DNA from: Paenibacillus sp. UNC499MF
Lineage (GTDB): Bacteria; Bacillota; Bacilli; Paenibacillales; NBRC-103111
Length of the DNA: 64,000 nucleotides
Assembly (NCBI RefSeq): GCF_900107975.1
Contig: NZ_FNVF01000003.1
Location: 191,155 to 255,154 of the forward strand
Direction of reading: 5' to 3'
The position numbers were made by a program, and so were the translations under genes. Of the stretch, positions 32,936 through 42,964 are shown piece by piece (positions within the stretch are counted from its first letter, which is position 1; each line of letters begins with the position of its first letter). The notes under the pieces are model-generated. The model saw only the letters and a program-made list of their open reading frames with translations, ran no database searches and had not been told where the DNA came from.

Positions 32936-33553
32936 CTAATCCAGCAAAACCGGTCTGCCGGGATTCTCGGCCATTTCGAACATGGTAAGCAGCTGGGCCT
33001 CCGTGTTTCTCTCCGCCGACAGTTCGGGCAGCTCCTCTTTTCCGAAAAAAGCCGCCTCGCTCGTTTCGAGCCCTCCTTGCATCTCACCCCCGGTAACGGT
33101 GCATAGCACAAAAAATTTGTACACGTGATACGGGGATTCCGGATGATCGTGAAATTTTTTATCGAATACGGCCAGCAGCCTGTCCGCTTTCACTTCCAGT
33201 CCCGCCTCCTCTTTGACTTCCTTCACCGCCACTTCCGAAGGCGACAGCCCGATGTCCGCCCAGCCTCCCGGCAGCGACCAGGCCCCGTCCAGCTTCTCCC
33301 GCACAAGCACAAGCTTGCCCTCCCGGAAAACGACCGCGCGGATGTCCACCTTGGGGGTAGCGTACCCTGTTTCGTTAGCAAAAAGATCCCGGATTTTTTC
33401 CCGATGAAGGTCCGTATACTCGCTCATAATCTCCACACTCAATTCCCGCAGCATTTCATACCGCTCCAGGTCGTACACGTCTTTGCTGTAGGCAAGCCCG
33501 ATTTGCGAAATCGCCTGGATCTGCTTGGCCCATTCCAGCCATTTGGCGCTCAT
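32936..33553 (-). CDS. Nudix hydrolase with Nudix_N_2-type N-terminal domain
   Basis: 205 aa. Residues 1-65 are a helical N-terminal domain (EWAKQIQAISQIGLAYSKD, YERYEMLRELSVEIMSEY-like), found in the YjhB group of Firmicutes. The Nudix box follows as GGWADIGLSPSEVAVKEVKE plus EAGLEV, with the REUxEExGU core as KEVKEEAGL. Such enzymes hydrolyse nucleoside diphosphates linked to another group, often NDP-sugars or ADP-ribose; the substrate here is unknown. ATG start with GGGAGG. No operon partner is evident. Confidence 0.92.
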   Translation of the reverse strand: MSAKWLEWAKQIQAISQIGLAYSKDVYDLERYEMLRELSVEIMSEYTDLHREKIRDLFANETGYATPKVDIRAVVFREGKLVLVREKLDGAWSLPGGWADIGLSPSEVAVKEVKEEAGLEVKADRLLAVFDKKFHDHPESPYHVYKFFVLCTVTGGEMQGGLETSEAAFFGKEELPELSAERNTEAQLLTMFEMAENPGRPVLLD

Positions 33554-33583
33554 GCTTTTGTCCTCCCCGCTTCGTTCCTCTCA

Positions 33584-33620
33584 TAAAAAAAGACGAGCAC
33601 CGGTGATGAGGTGTCGTCTC
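33584..33620 (-). terminator. Terminator downstream of the SH3-like repeat protein gene
   Basis: On the minus strand, GACGACACC pairs with GGTGCTCGTC (one bulge) and is followed by TTTTTTT. It lies between that gene and the Nudix gene, which is transcribed in the same direction. Confidence 0.75.
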
Positions 33621-33677
33621 GCAAGTATATCCATTTTAGCATGGAGCTGTGCAAATAAAAACAAGCCCGTCTTTCGC

Positions 33678-34931
33678 TTACTCCGTAACCGCTGAATTCA
33701 TTTCCGTTTCGGCAGGCTGCTTGGCGGGTTCCTCAGCATCGTTCTCCGGAATCCACCAGTCGTCCCAGGTGCCGTGAACATGATACCAGGTCATTCCTTC
33801 GGGAGACAGCCACTTTTCAAAAGCTTTCACAGTCTGCGGGACAAAGTAGCCCTTCGTATTGTGAATACGGCTCCAGTCGGGATACTTGTACGTTGTCGTG
33901 CGGGACGTGAGCGGAACCTCTTCGTCCGTCGGAATAATACCGGCAGGCCGCACTTTCAGCGCCAGCCCGGGATTGACCCATACCGCACCGGATTCCGTCC
34001 GGATATGCACCCATTCCAGCTCCCCGTCCTTCCACGTTTCAAAAGCGTCATAGCTGCCCGGCGCGACTTCCGCATAATTTTCGTCGTCGTAATAAGTCGG
34101 CTTCTCGAATCCTTTGCCGCCGGTCGGCAGTTCCACTTTACCCGTCGTTTCCTGAACCCCGGCCAGCTCGCCCTCGGGTAAAATCCAGCGTTCCCCTTCC
34201 GGAAGGGAAACTTTATACCACGTCGGGCTGCCGTCACCGATCGTAGGCGGAAGCTCCCACACGGCCGTTACCGGATATCTTCCGGATTTGAGCGTTCCGG
34301 TTTTGGCTGAACCCGTGTAAGGCAGTTCGAAGCTTTCCGTATCCTTAAAAAGATCGACGGTAGTCGAGACCGCTTTTTCCCGGATGGCCTCCTTATAGAA
34401 GCTGTTGTAGATCCACTTCTCTCCCAGCCAGGTCCGGATGCGGTAAAATTTTGCCGTCCGGGGAGGTCCGAAATCCGCTTCGTCCCATTCAATCGTTCCC
34501 GTTACCGTTACCTGCTGCGGGGATATGACCGTTCCGCCGGCCGTTTCTTGCAGCGGCTCGTCGTACAGCTCCTGTTTATCCACGAGAGTGATCGTCGCGC
34601 TCTCGGGCCTGTACGTACCGGGAACGAGCGTTTCGGGATCGGCCTTGATCCATTTCTCTCCCTGCCACGTTTCGATGAGGTATCCCTTATCTTCCGTATG
34701 ATCCTCCATACTCCAACCGCTGTCTCTCTTCGTAATATGAACGGTTTGAAAAGGAGCCAGGCTTCCCGCAGGCTTCGTGAACGTTTCATCGTCGTAGATT
34801 GCCGTCTCCCGGATCAGCGTCACGTCCCAAGGAACGTTTACGATCATCGCGTTCGTCCGTGCGGGAGCCAGTATGGAAGCGGAACTTGCGAGCAGCAGGA
34901 AAGCCGTGCCAGACATGAGCCATTTTTTCAA
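33678..34931 (-). CDS. Secreted protein with about five SH3-like repeats
   Basis: 417 aa. The start is a TTG at 34931, with GAAGGAGG seven bases upstream; the first in-frame ATG would remove part of the signal. Signal peptide: MKKWLMSGTAFLLLASSASI, cleavage near NA-M. The mature protein is built from about five 70-residue modules, each ending in a Trp-Ile/Val turn: GEKWIKADP, GEKWIYN, GERWILPEG, GAVWVNPG and WDDWWIPEN. This resembles GW or SH3b modules that attach proteins to wall polymers. No enzymatic domain is present, so a structural or wall-associated role is likely. Confidence 0.78.
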   Translation of the reverse strand: MKKWLMSGTAFLLLASSASILAPARTNAMIVNVPWDVTLIRETAIYDDETFTKPAGSLAPFQTVHITKRDSGWSMEDHTEDKGYLIETWQGEKWIKADPETLVPGTYRPESATITLVDKQELYDEPLQETAGGTVISPQQVTVTGTIEWDEADFGPPRTAKFYRIRTWLGEKWIYNSFYKEAIREKAVSTTVDLFKDTESFELPYTGSAKTGTLKSGRYPVTAVWELPPTIGDGSPTWYKVSLPEGERWILPEGELAGVQETTGKVELPTGGKGFEKPTYYDDENYAEVAPGSYDAFETWKDGELEWVHIRTESGAVWVNPGLALKVRPAGIIPTDEEVPLTSRTTTYKYPDWSRIHNTKGYFVPQTVKAFEKWLSPEGMTWYHVHGTWDDWWIPENDAEEPAKQPAETEMNSAVTE

Positions 34932-34970
34932 CGGGTTTCCTCCTTCGTCAACGGATAGTTAGTTGGGGTT

Positions 34971-35008
34971 AAAAAGCACCTGAAACCGCCGGGGTCTCAG
35001 ATGCTTTC
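34971..35008 (-). terminator. Terminator of the glycogen operon
   Basis: On the minus strand, AAAGCATCTGAGACC pairs with GGTTTCAGGTGCTTT through G-U pairs, followed by TTTTTAACC. It lies just after the glgA fusion gene. Confidence 0.8.
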
Positions 35009-35049
35009 AACAGGATGCGCAGCGTATTCGATCCGGAGCGGGCCGCGCC

Positions 35050-38000
35050 CTATATGGCCTTCAGCAGATAGACCCTCGCCTCATAAGGACGAAGCTGAAG
35101 CTCCGCGTCCAAACCGCTCGTCTCGCTTCCTTCCCCAACGGGGTAATTGGCGATCAGCAGCTGACCGCCGCCTCCGGCCAGAAGCGGGTAAGGGCTCGCG
35201 AACGAAGCCGTTTCTCCGGTAAAGTTGAGCATAACAAACAGCCTGTCGCTGCCGAGCGTGCGCGTATACGCGTAAATACGCTCGTCATCCTCGGCCACGA
35301 TTTCGTAGCTGCCGTACACGATGACCGGGTGGATTTTGCGGAGCGCGATCAGCTTCCTGTAATAATGAAAAATAGAGTCCGCATCGGCCAAAGCCGCTTC
35401 CGCGTTAATCTCCGTATAGTTCGGATTGACGTGAAGCCAAGGCGTTCCGGTCGTAAAGCCGGCGTGCTCTTCCGCATTCCACTGCATGGGAGTCCGTGCG
35501 TTATCCCGCCCTTTGATGCGGATCGCGTTCATAACCTCTTCGTGGCTGCCTCCGCCTTCGGTGACGCGCTCCCGGTACATGTTCAGCGTCTCGACATCCC
35601 GGCAGTCCTCGATCCCTTTGAACGGCACGTTCGTCATGCCAAGCTCTTCGCCCTGATAAATGTATGGCGTTCCTTCCAGCGTATGAAGGAAAGTCGCCAG
35701 CATTTTGGCCGATTCCACGCGGTATTCGCGGTCATTGCCGAACCGGGACACCATTCTCGGCTGGTCATGGTTGTTCAGGTACAGGCTGTTCCACGCGCGT
35801 CCGTGCAGGCCCGTCTGCCAGCGGCCGATCGTCGCTTTCAGATCCTTCAGCTTCCAGGCGCAAGGGTCCCATTTGCCGCCCCAGCCGCTGTCCAGCTCCA
35901 TATGCTCGAACTGGAACACCATGTGCAGCTCGGTGCCGTCCGCATTCGCGTAACGGGCCGCGTCATCGGGGGTTACACCCGGTGTTTCTCCGACCGTCAT
36001 GATATCGTAACGGGACAGCACCTTCTCGTTCATTTCCCGCAAAAATTCATGAACCTTCGGGCCGTTCATAAAGTAATCCCCGCCCCAGGCATACCTGTCT
36101 CCGCCGGCGCTGGGAAGCCCTTCCGCCTTGGAAATCATATTGATGACGTCCATGCGGAATCCGTCGATTCCCTTATCGAGCCACCACGTCATCATGTCGT
36201 AGACTTCCTCGCGTACCTTCGGGTTCTCCCAGTTTAAATCCGGCTGCTTGCGGCTGAACAAATGAAGGTAATACTCCCCGGTCTGCTCGTCATACTCCCA
36301 AGCCGGACCGCTGAAGATGCTCGTCCAGTTGTTCGGCTCGCGGCCGTCACGGCCGGGCCTCCAAATGTAATAATCCCGGTACGGATTGTCCTTGGAGGAG
36401 CGCGATTCGAGGAACCAGGCATGCTCGTCCGACGAGTGGTTCACGACGAGATCCATAATGAGCTTCATGCCGCGGCCGTGCACTTCCGCGAGCAGCTTTT
36501 CCCAGTCGGCCATCGTTCCGAAGTCGTCCATGATCTCGCGGTAATCGCTGATGTCGTAGCCGTTATCGTCATTGGGCGATTGATAGACCGGAGACAGCCA
36601 GATCACGTCGACGCCGAGTTCTTTCAAGTAATCCAGCTTCGAAATTATACCGGGGATGTCTCCGATTCCGTCCCCGTTGCTGTCTTTAAAGCTGCGGGGG
36701 TAAATTTGGTAGACGACGCTCTCTTTCCACCAGGCTCTGCCTCCGGGGCCCCCGCCGTCGTCTTCGCCCGCCTCGCTTGCGGCTGCGGCTTTCGGCCGTG
36801 CGGGAGTCCGTCCGCTTGCGGCCGGAGCCGTTTCCCTCAGCTGGGCCGCATGAGCCGCGGCGACCCGGAGCTGAGCCTCCTGGTCACTGCGCCGCCGCTC
36901 CTCTTCCTGCCAGGCTCTCTGACGCTCTTTCGCCTTGTCCGCCGCTTCGCGGATCAGCTCCTGGTAGAGCGACTTGTACTGCAGAGCCGATTTTTTCCAG
37001 CTGAAATCGGTTTTCTTGATATTCGCCATCAGGTTGCGCCAGGCATCCTGGTCATGAAGATAGAAATCTACCGCTCGTCTGACCGTATGCAGCATATCGT
37101 GCGCGTTGTACGAGCTGAAGCTGAAGCCCGTGCCTTCGCCGGTAAACTCGTTGTAGGGCTCTACCGTATCCTTCAAGCCGCCCGTCTCGCGGACGATCGG
37201 CACTGTCCGGTAGCGCATCGCGATAAGCTGGCCGATTCCGCAGGGCTCGAAAAGCGAAGGCATCAGGAAGAGATCCGAGCCCGCGTATACCTGACGGGCC
37301 AATCCGTCGTCGAAGGCGATGTAGGCCGCCAGCTTGTCGGGATGCCGGGCCGCCGCTTCGCGAAAGAGCTGCTCGTATTCGTGATCCCCCGTCCCCACGA
37401 TGACCCATTGGGCATCCAGGGACAGCAGCTCCGGCAGCACGTGGCGGATCAGATCGATGCCCTTCTGCTGCACCAGCCGGGTCACCAGCGAAATAACCGG
37501 CACGTCGTCGCGGACCGGCAGCCCCAGCCGCTGCTGAAGATGCGTTTTGTTCAGCCGCTTTTTGGACAAGGAGTCCCGGTACGTGACAGCGAGATGGGAA
37601 TCCGTCATCGGATTAAAAAGATCGTAGTCGATACCGTTGACGATACCCACTGTCGCATCGCTCCGGTAGCGGAGCAGGCTGTCCATATGCTCACCGAAAA
37701 ACGGCGTGCGGATTTCCTCCGCATATGTGGGACTAACCGCAGTAATGCGGTCGGAATACAGCAGTCCGCCTTTCAGGAAGCTGCCGCCGTCGTACATTTC
37801 CAGCTGCTCGCCGCTGAAATAACCGGCGTTCAGACCGAACAGATCCATCATCGTCTCTTTGGAAAACAGTCCTTGATAGCGCAGGTTGTGTATCGTAATG
37901 ACCGTTTTGATATCTTCATAGAACGGATAGTAAGGACTGTACTGCGTTTTCAGCAGGACCGGAATCATTCCGGCCTGCCAGTCGTGGCAGTGAATCACAT

Positions 38001-38385
38001 CGGGCTTGAAGCCGAGATGCGGAAGCGAGTCGATTACGGCCCGGCAGTAAAACGCGAATCGTTCGGCGTCATCGCCGTATCCGTAATGCCCGCTTCTGCG
38101 GAAATAAAACTCGTTGTCCACGAAATAAAACGTGACGCCTTCGTGTTCCAGGGTTTGTATGCCGCAGTACTGCGAGCGCCAGCCCAAGTTCACGCTGAAC
38201 GTGACGAGGTTCGCCGTCTCCATCTTGTCTTTGAATACTTGGGGAATCTCGTCATACTTGGGCAGAATGACCCGGACATCCGCTCCGTTGCGTTTAAGTT
38301 CCTTTGGCAGGGACCCGATTACGTCACCCAGTCCGCCCGTCTTGGCGAAAGGCGCCGCTTCCGAAGCCGCAAACAAAATGTTCAT
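35050..38385 (-). CDS. glgA: Glycogen synthase (GT5) fused to a GH13 oligo-1,6-glucosidase-like enzyme
   Basis: 1111 aa from ATG 38385 with GGAG upstream; a GTG four codons earlier is open. Residues 1-470 are a complete bacterial glycogen synthase: KTGGLGDV at 15-22 for ADP-glucose, and a C-terminal lobe with PSLFEPCGIGQLIAMRY. Residues about 471-550 are a charged, Ala-rich linker. Residues about 551-1111 are a complete GH13 enzyme: VYQIYPRSFKDSNGDGIGD, nucleophile Asp in GFRMDVINMI, acid Glu in TVGETPGVT, Asp in NNHDQPRMV, plus the QPDLNW motif of subfamily 31. The Val after the nucleophile is typical of alpha-1,6-active enzymes. No stop or frame change separates the halves. It would elongate glycogen and trim branches in one protein. 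Confidence 0.93.
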   Translation of the reverse strand: MNILFAASEAAPFAKTGGLGDVIGSLPKELKRNGADVRVILPKYDEIPQVFKDKMETANLVTFSVNLGWRSQYCGIQTLEHEGVTFYFVDNEFYFRRSGHYGYGDDAERFAFYCRAVIDSLPHLGFKPDVIHCHDWQAGMIPVLLKTQYSPYYPFYEDIKTVITIHNLRYQGLFSKETMMDLFGLNAGYFSGEQLEMYDGGSFLKGGLLYSDRITAVSPTYAEEIRTPFFGEHMDSLLRYRSDATVGIVNGIDYDLFNPMTDSHLAVTYRDSLSKKRLNKTHLQQRLGLPVRDDVPVISLVTRLVQQKGIDLIRHVLPELLSLDAQWVIVGTGDHEYEQLFREAAARHPDKLAAYIAFDDGLARQVYAGSDLFLMPSLFEPCGIGQLIAMRYRTVPIVRETGGLKDTVEPYNEFTGEGTGFSFSSYNAHDMLHTVRRAVDFYLHDQDAWRNLMANIKKTDFSWKKSALQYKSLYQELIREAADKAKERQRAWQEEERRRSDQEAQLRVAAAHAAQLRETAPAASGRTPARPKAAAASEAGEDDGGGPGGRAWWKESVVYQIYPRSFKDSNGDGIGDIPGIISKLDYLKELGVDVIWLSPVYQSPNDDNGYDISDYREIMDDFGTMADWEKLLAEVHGRGMKLIMDLVVNHSSDEHAWFLESRSSKDNPYRDYYIWRPGRDGREPNNWTSIFSGPAWEYDEQTGEYYLHLFSRKQPDLNWENPKVREEVYDMMTWWLDKGIDGFRMDVINMISKAEGLPSAGGDRYAWGGDYFMNGPKVHEFLREMNEKVLSRYDIMTVGETPGVTPDDAARYANADGTELHMVFQFEHMELDSGWGGKWDPCAWKLKDLKATIGRWQTGLHGRAWNSLYLNNHDQPRMVSRFGNDREYRVESAKMLATFLHTLEGTPYIYQGEELGMTNVPFKGIEDCRDVETLNMYRERVTEGGGSHEEVMNAIRIKGRDNARTPMQWNAEEHAGFTTGTPWLHVNPNYTEINAEAALADADSIFHYYRKLIALRKIHPVIVYGSYEIVAEDDERIYAYTRTLGSDRLFVMLNFTGETASFASPYPLLAGGGGQLLIANYPVGEGSETSGLDAELQLRPYEARVYLLKAI

Positions 38386-38444
38386 GCACGTCTCCACTCC
38401 CGTCTTCTGAATTTCTTCTGAGTTTTTATTGAGTTTCTATTGGC

Positions 38445-38490
38445 AAAAAGCCAAACCGGAACCGCATGGCGGCGTCCGGTTACGGCTTTT
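38445..38490 (-). terminator. Terminator-like hairpin between glgD and the glgA fusion
   Basis: On the minus strand, AAAAGCCGTAACCGGA pairs with TCCGGTTTGGCTTTTT around a GC-rich loop and ends in CTTTTTGCC. It lies inside the 122-bp gap of an otherwise tightly packed operon, so it may attenuate glgA or mark a separate promoter. Confidence 0.75.
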
Positions 38491-38507
38491 GATTGTCGGA
38501 ATCCGTT

Positions 38508-39617
38508 TTAGATGACCTTCATTTTAGCCGCGATGAACGGCGCTCTCATATCCCCGGTCAATACGCGTCCCCGGCTGATGAATACGTCTTTGTCAAGAAT
38601 GGCGTTCTCGATCACGACATTTTCTTCTATGGAGCAGTTCTGCAGGATAATGCTGTTTTTGACGACCGCACCCTTGCTGATTTTTACCCCCCGGGACAAA
38701 ATGCTGTTATCGACCTTGCCTTCAATAACGCAGCCGTTGGCGATCAGGGAGTTGCGTACGTTCGCGTTCGCCTCGTAACGGGCCGGCGGTTCGTCTTTTA
38801 CCTTCGTGTAAATGAGATCTCTGCGGAAGAACAGCTCCCGCAGCACGGCCGGGTCAAGCAGCTCCATACTGTGCCGGTAATAACCCTGGATCGAATTCAC
38901 GATCCCGAGATAGCCGTCATGGCGGTAGCCGACCACGTTCAGTTTGTCGACGTTCTTCATGATCCCGTCCCGGACCAGATGGTCGTAACCCTGTGCCAGG
39001 CACGTCTCCACCATATCGAGAAGCAGCGACTTGCTCATGATATACATTTCCATGGACACATTGTCCGTACGCAGACGTCCGGTCTGATCTTCTATGACCG
39101 TCACTCTGCCGTCCGGACGTATCGCAAGGCGGCGGTAGCTTCCCGAGTATTCTTCTTCCGCTTCTTTATAAATGACGGTAACATCCGCTCTCATATCTTC
39201 ATGGTAGCGGACCGCGTCTTCGTAATTAATGTTGCAGACCATATGGCTGCGTCCGATGATGACCAGCTCTTCCCGGCCCCGGTAGAAATAATCGCGGTGG
39301 GAGTAGAACTGGAACAGATCTCCCCGCGACATGCCCGCCGGATCGTCCTGGACGGACGGCAGCACGAACAGGCCGCCTCTCTTGCGGTCGAGGTCCCATT
39401 CCTTGCCGGATCCCAGATGGTCCATCAGGGAACGGTATTTGTGCTGGGTAAAAACAGCCACGTTGCCGATCGAGGAATTCACCATGTTGGATAAAACAAA
39501 ATCGATCAGCCGGTACCGGCCTCCGAACGGAACCGAAGCGGCACAGCGGTGAAGCGTAAGCTCTTCCAGATCGTCCGGCTCGTTCACCAGATTGATAACG
39601 CCCATTACATGCTTCAT
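38508..39617 (-). CDS. glgD: Glucose-1-phosphate adenylyltransferase subunit GlgD
   Basis: 369 aa. The nucleotidyltransferase fold is followed by a left-handed beta-helix (KGAVVKNSIILQNCSIEENV). The N-terminus has PFGGRYRLIDFVLSNMVNS as in GlgC, but the GGxGxRL phosphate-binding loop of active subunits is missing (VINLVNEPDDLEELT instead). That is the normal state of the modulatory GlgD subunit that pairs with GlgC. It lies 7 bp downstream of glgC and is presumably translated with it. Confidence 0.95.
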   Translation of the reverse strand: MKHVMGVINLVNEPDDLEELTLHRCAASVPFGGRYRLIDFVLSNMVNSSIGNVAVFTQHKYRSLMDHLGSGKEWDLDRKRGGLFVLPSVQDDPAGMSRGDLFQFYSHRDYFYRGREELVIIGRSHMVCNINYEDAVRYHEDMRADVTVIYKEAEEEYSGSYRRLAIRPDGRVTVIEDQTGRLRTDNVSMEMYIMSKSLLLDMVETCLAQGYDHLVRDGIMKNVDKLNVVGYRHDGYLGIVNSIQGYYRHSMELLDPAVLRELFFRRDLIYTKVKDEPPARYEANANVRNSLIANGCVIEGKVDNSILSRGVKISKGAVVKNSIILQNCSIEENVVIENAILDKDVFISRGRVLTGDMRAPFIAAKMKVI

Positions 39618-39624
39618 GCTACCC

Positions 39625-40773
39625 TCATCCTTTCGATTCCGTAGTCGCCCGTATGTGTTCTCCAGCGCCGATCAGCACGATTTCTTCCCCGTCTCCTACG
39701 GCCGCCCCGTCCTCCACGATCGTATTTTCCCCGATAATCGCTTTGCGGATGGTGACATTGTTGCCGATTCTCGCTCCTGGCATGATGACGGAGTCCCGGA
39801 TCACGCTGCCTTCGCCGATATGGACGCCATAGAACAGGACGGAGTGGTCCACATCCCCGAACACGGAGCACCCTTCGTTCACGAGTGAACGGCGAACTTG
39901 GGCCCCGCCCGAAATAAACTGGGCAGGCTGGTAAGGCGTGACGGAATAGATGCGCCACGATTTATCGTTCAGGTTCAGCTGGGTCGGATCGTCCAGCAGA
40001 TCCATGTTCGCTTCCCACAAGCTCTGTATGGTGCCGACATCCTTCCAGTAGCCCTGGAACGGGTAAGCCACAAGGTTCGCCCCTTCTTCAAGCATCGCCG
40101 GGATGATGTCCTTGCCGAAATCTTTGCTGGAATCCGGATTCTCGTTATCCTGAATCAAATATTTTTTCAGCGCTTTCCAGCTGAACATATACACGCCCAT
40201 GGAAGCGAGGTTGCTTTTGGGTTCTTTCGGTTTTTCCGCGAACTCCGTAATTTCGCTGTCTTCATTTACGCTCAGAAGACCGAAACGCGACGCCTCTTCC
40301 CACTTGACCTCAATCACCGCGATCGTGGCGTCGGCGCCTTTCGTTTTGTGATACGTGAGCAGCCGGTCATAATCCATTTTATAAATATGATCGCCCGAGA
40401 TGATCAGCACGTACTCCGGCTCATAGCGGTCGATATACCCCATATTGCGGTAAATCGCGTTCGCCGTCCCCTGGTACCAGTCTCCGCCGCCCTGCTCCAT
40501 AAAAGGAGGCAGCACCGTTACGCCGCCGTTTTTACGATCCAGGTCCCAAGCCCCGCCTATGCCGATATAAGAGTTGAGCACGAGCGGCTGGTACTGGGTA
40601 AGCACCCCCACCGTGTCGATACCCGAGTTGGTGCAGTTGCTCAGCGTGAAATCGATAATGCGGTACTTTCCGCCGAAATGAACGGCCGGTTTCGCCAGCT
40701 GCTGGGTGAGCACCCCAAGTCGTTTGCCCTCTCCTCCGGCAAGCAGCATGGCAATACATTCTTTACTTCGCAT
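39625..40773 (-). CDS. glgC: Glucose-1-phosphate adenylyltransferase, catalytic subunit
   Basis: 382 aa. Makes ADP-glucose from ATP and glucose-1-phosphate, the committed step of glycogen synthesis. Seen: [20 protein letters not shown] (phosphate loop), [25 protein letters not shown] with the catalytic Asp, and FAEKP. The C-terminus is a beta-helix ([20 protein letters not shown]). Its start overlaps the end of glgB by 11 bp. It works with GlgD and feeds GlgA. Confidence 0.97.
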   Translation of the reverse strand: MRSKECIAMLLAGGEGKRLGVLTQQLAKPAVHFGGKYRIIDFTLSNCTNSGIDTVGVLTQYQPLVLNSYIGIGGAWDLDRKNGGVTVLPPFMEQGGGDWYQGTANAIYRNMGYIDRYEPEYVLIISGDHIYKMDYDRLLTYHKTKGADATIAVIEVKWEEASRFGLLSVNEDSEITEFAEKPKEPKSNLASMGVYMFSWKALKKYLIQDNENPDSSKDFGKDIIPAMLEEGANLVAYPFQGYWKDVGTIQSLWEANMDLLDDPTQLNLNDKSWRIYSVTPYQPAQFISGGAQVRRSLVNEGCSVFGDVDHSVLFYGVHIGEGSVIRDSVIMPGARIGNNVTIRKAIIGENTIVEDGAAVGDGEEIVLIGAGEHIRATTESKG

Positions 40774-42712
40774 CTTTCGATTTCCCCTTTCGTCGCGGAG
40801 TTCGTTCGACTTGCGATCGTTTCAGATAAACTGCGGCAAGCGGCGGTACGCGAAGCGATAAGCTGTAGTCAAAACCGTGCATCGGAACCGGCTCGGCCGC
40901 AAGCGGTTCGCCGTTGGACTGGCCCGATCCGCCGTACGCTTCGTCGTCGCTGTTGAAAATTTCCGCATACGTCCCCGGTTCGGGAACGCCGATCCGGTAA
41001 TCCGGATGGACGACCGGCGTGAAGTTGCACACGACGATAAGATCGTCCTTGGGCTTCTTGCCTTTGCGGATAAAGGCGACGACGCTTTGGCTGGAATCGT
41101 CGGGCGAAATCCAGCGGAATCCGTCGTGGCCGTGATCGTTCTGCCATAAGGCAGGCTGCTCCAGGTAGAAACGGTTCAAGGCCCGGACGTAGGTCTGCAT
41201 TTTACCGTGCAGCTCATAGTCCAGTAAAAACCAGTCCAAATCCTCCAGGTCCTTCCATTCGTCAAATTGGGCGAATTCGCCTCCCATGAACAGAAGCTTT
41301 TTTCCCGGATGACCGGACATATAACCGTAAAGCACGCGGGTGTTGGCGAACTTCTGCCAGTAATCCCCCGGCATTTTATGCAGAATGGACCGCTTGCCAT
41401 GCACAACTTCGTCATGCGAAAGCGGCAGCACGAAATTTTCGTTAAACGCGTACATAAACGAGAATGTGATGAGATTATGATGATGTTTCCGGTGTATCGG
41501 GTCCATTTTCATATATTTCAGCATGTCGTTCATCCAGCCCATGTTCCACTTGTAATTAAAGCCCAGCCCGCCCGCATCGACAGGCGCCGTGACTTGAGGC
41601 CAATCGGTGGAATCCTCGGCCATCATTAGGGCATTGGGATAAGAGCCGAAGACGACGGTGTTTAATTTTTTCAAAAATTGGATGGCGGACGGATTTTCGT
41701 CCCCTCCGTGTTCGTTCGTTACCCACATGGACTGCGGTTTGCCGAAATTCAGATACAGCATGCTTGCTACCGCATCGACCCGGATGCCGTCAATGTGATA
41801 TTTGTCCATCCAGAACATCGCGTTGGAAATAAGGAAGCTGTGAACCTCCGGCTTGTCAAAATCAAAGGCCAGCGTCCCCCATTCCGGTTTTTCGGCCAGA
41901 TTGGGCTCGTCCGGCTCATACAGCGGCTGTCCGTCAAACTGGCGAAGACCGTGGGCATCTTTGCAGAAATGGCCCGGCACCCAGTCCATGATGACGCCGA
42001 TACCGGCCTGATGGCACCGGTCCACAAAATACATAAAGTCCTTCGGCTCGCCGAATCGGCTCGTTACCGAAAAATAGCCCGTTGCCTGGTAGCCCCACGA
42101 ACGGTCGAAAGGATGCTCCGCAAGCGGAAGCAGCTCGATATGGGTATATCCCATCTCGGCGGCATAGCCGACAAGGTCGTCCGCAAGCTCGCGGTAGGAG
42201 AACAGCTCATCCTCTTCGCGGCTTTTCTTCTTCCACGTACCGAGATGAACCTCGTAAATGTTTAACGGCTGGTCGTATGCCGGTTTGCGGGCGCGCTGAC
42301 GCCGCCAGTTCTGGTCGCCCCACTTGTATCCGTCCAAGTTATAAAAGCGGGAAGCGGTGCCCGGGCGCAGCTCCGAATAGACGGCATAAGGATCGGCCTT
42401 CAGAATGATCCTGCCGTCCGGTGTGTGGATTTCATATTTGTACAGGGAGCCTTCCGCCAGACCGGGTACCGCAAGCGTCCAGATGCCGCCAGACTCCGGC
42501 ACGGTCTCCATACGGTGGTTTTCACCGTTCCATTCGTTAAAATCGCCGACGACGCGCACTTCACGGGCATGAGGCGCCCAAACGGTAAAGCGTACGGCCG
42601 TTGTCTTACCCCTTTTCTCTGCGTGTGCCCCGAATAGGCGATAACTGTGATAATACGTTCCTTCATGGAACAAGTAGATGTCTTCGGAGCCGGGGATCTG
42701 TTTACCCGCCAT
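40763..42712 (-). CDS. glgB: 1,4-alpha-glucan branching enzyme
   Basis: 649 aa from ATG 42712 ([11 protein letters not shown]). An in-frame ATG at 42745 is also possible; the only purine-rich site, GAGGGGG, is about 14 bases from the chosen ATG, so the start is uncertain. An N-terminal CBM48 ([20 protein letters not shown]) is followed by the GH13 barrel with nucleophile Asp in [11 protein letters not shown], Glu in [10 protein letters not shown] and Asp in [10 protein letters not shown]. It introduces alpha-1,6 branches into glycogen. First gene of the glycogen operon, divergent from the methyltransferase gene. Confidence 0.95.
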   Translation of the reverse strand: MAGKQIPGSEDIYLFHEGTYYHSYRLFGAHAEKRGKTTAVRFTVWAPHAREVRVVGDFNEWNGENHRMETVPESGGIWTLAVPGLAEGSLYKYEIHTPDGRIILKADPYAVYSELRPGTASRFYNLDGYKWGDQNWRRQRARKPAYDQPLNIYEVHLGTWKKKSREEDELFSYRELADDLVGYAAEMGYTHIELLPLAEHPFDRSWGYQATGYFSVTSRFGEPKDFMYFVDRCHQAGIGVIMDWVPGHFCKDAHGLRQFDGQPLYEPDEPNLAEKPEWGTLAFDFDKPEVHSFLISNAMFWMDKYHIDGIRVDAVASMLYLNFGKPQSMWVTNEHGGDENPSAIQFLKKLNTVVFGSYPNALMMAEDSTDWPQVTAPVDAGGLGFNYKWNMGWMNDMLKYMKMDPIHRKHHHNLITFSFMYAFNENFVLPLSHDEVVHGKRSILHKMPGDYWQKFANTRVLYGYMSGHPGKKLLFMGGEFAQFDEWKDLEDLDWFLLDYELHGKMQTYVRALNRFYLEQPALWQNDHGHDGFRWISPDDSSQSVVAFIRKGKKPKDDLIVVCNFTPVVHPDYRIGVPEPGTYAEIFNSDDEAYGGSGQSNGEPLAAEPVPMHGFDYSLSLRVPPLAAVYLKRSQVERTPRRKGKSKDAK

Positions 42713-42964
42713 ATGCTTCAACCCATCCCCCTCTTGTATAGTCATCTTTTTGTACCCGATTCGGCACTTTGTGAAACGAAAAGGCGCTTTATCGGGCACA
42801 CTCCTTATATTGGCTTCCATCAAGGGATGTTGTACAATAGATGCTTAGAAGAAAACGGTGTTAAAAACCGCAAGTTATACCGGTATCCGCCCGCGGACGG
42901 ATAGCGTTTTTTTGAATGAGGAACCGCTGTACATTTTGACGCGAGGAAAGAAGGAAATGAACCG

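Noticed and set aside
36262-38421. A 719-codon open frame on the plus strand opposite the glgA fusion gene
   Set aside because: No recognisable motif; the opposite strand encodes complete GT5 and GH13 domains. Long antisense frames are common in this GC range.
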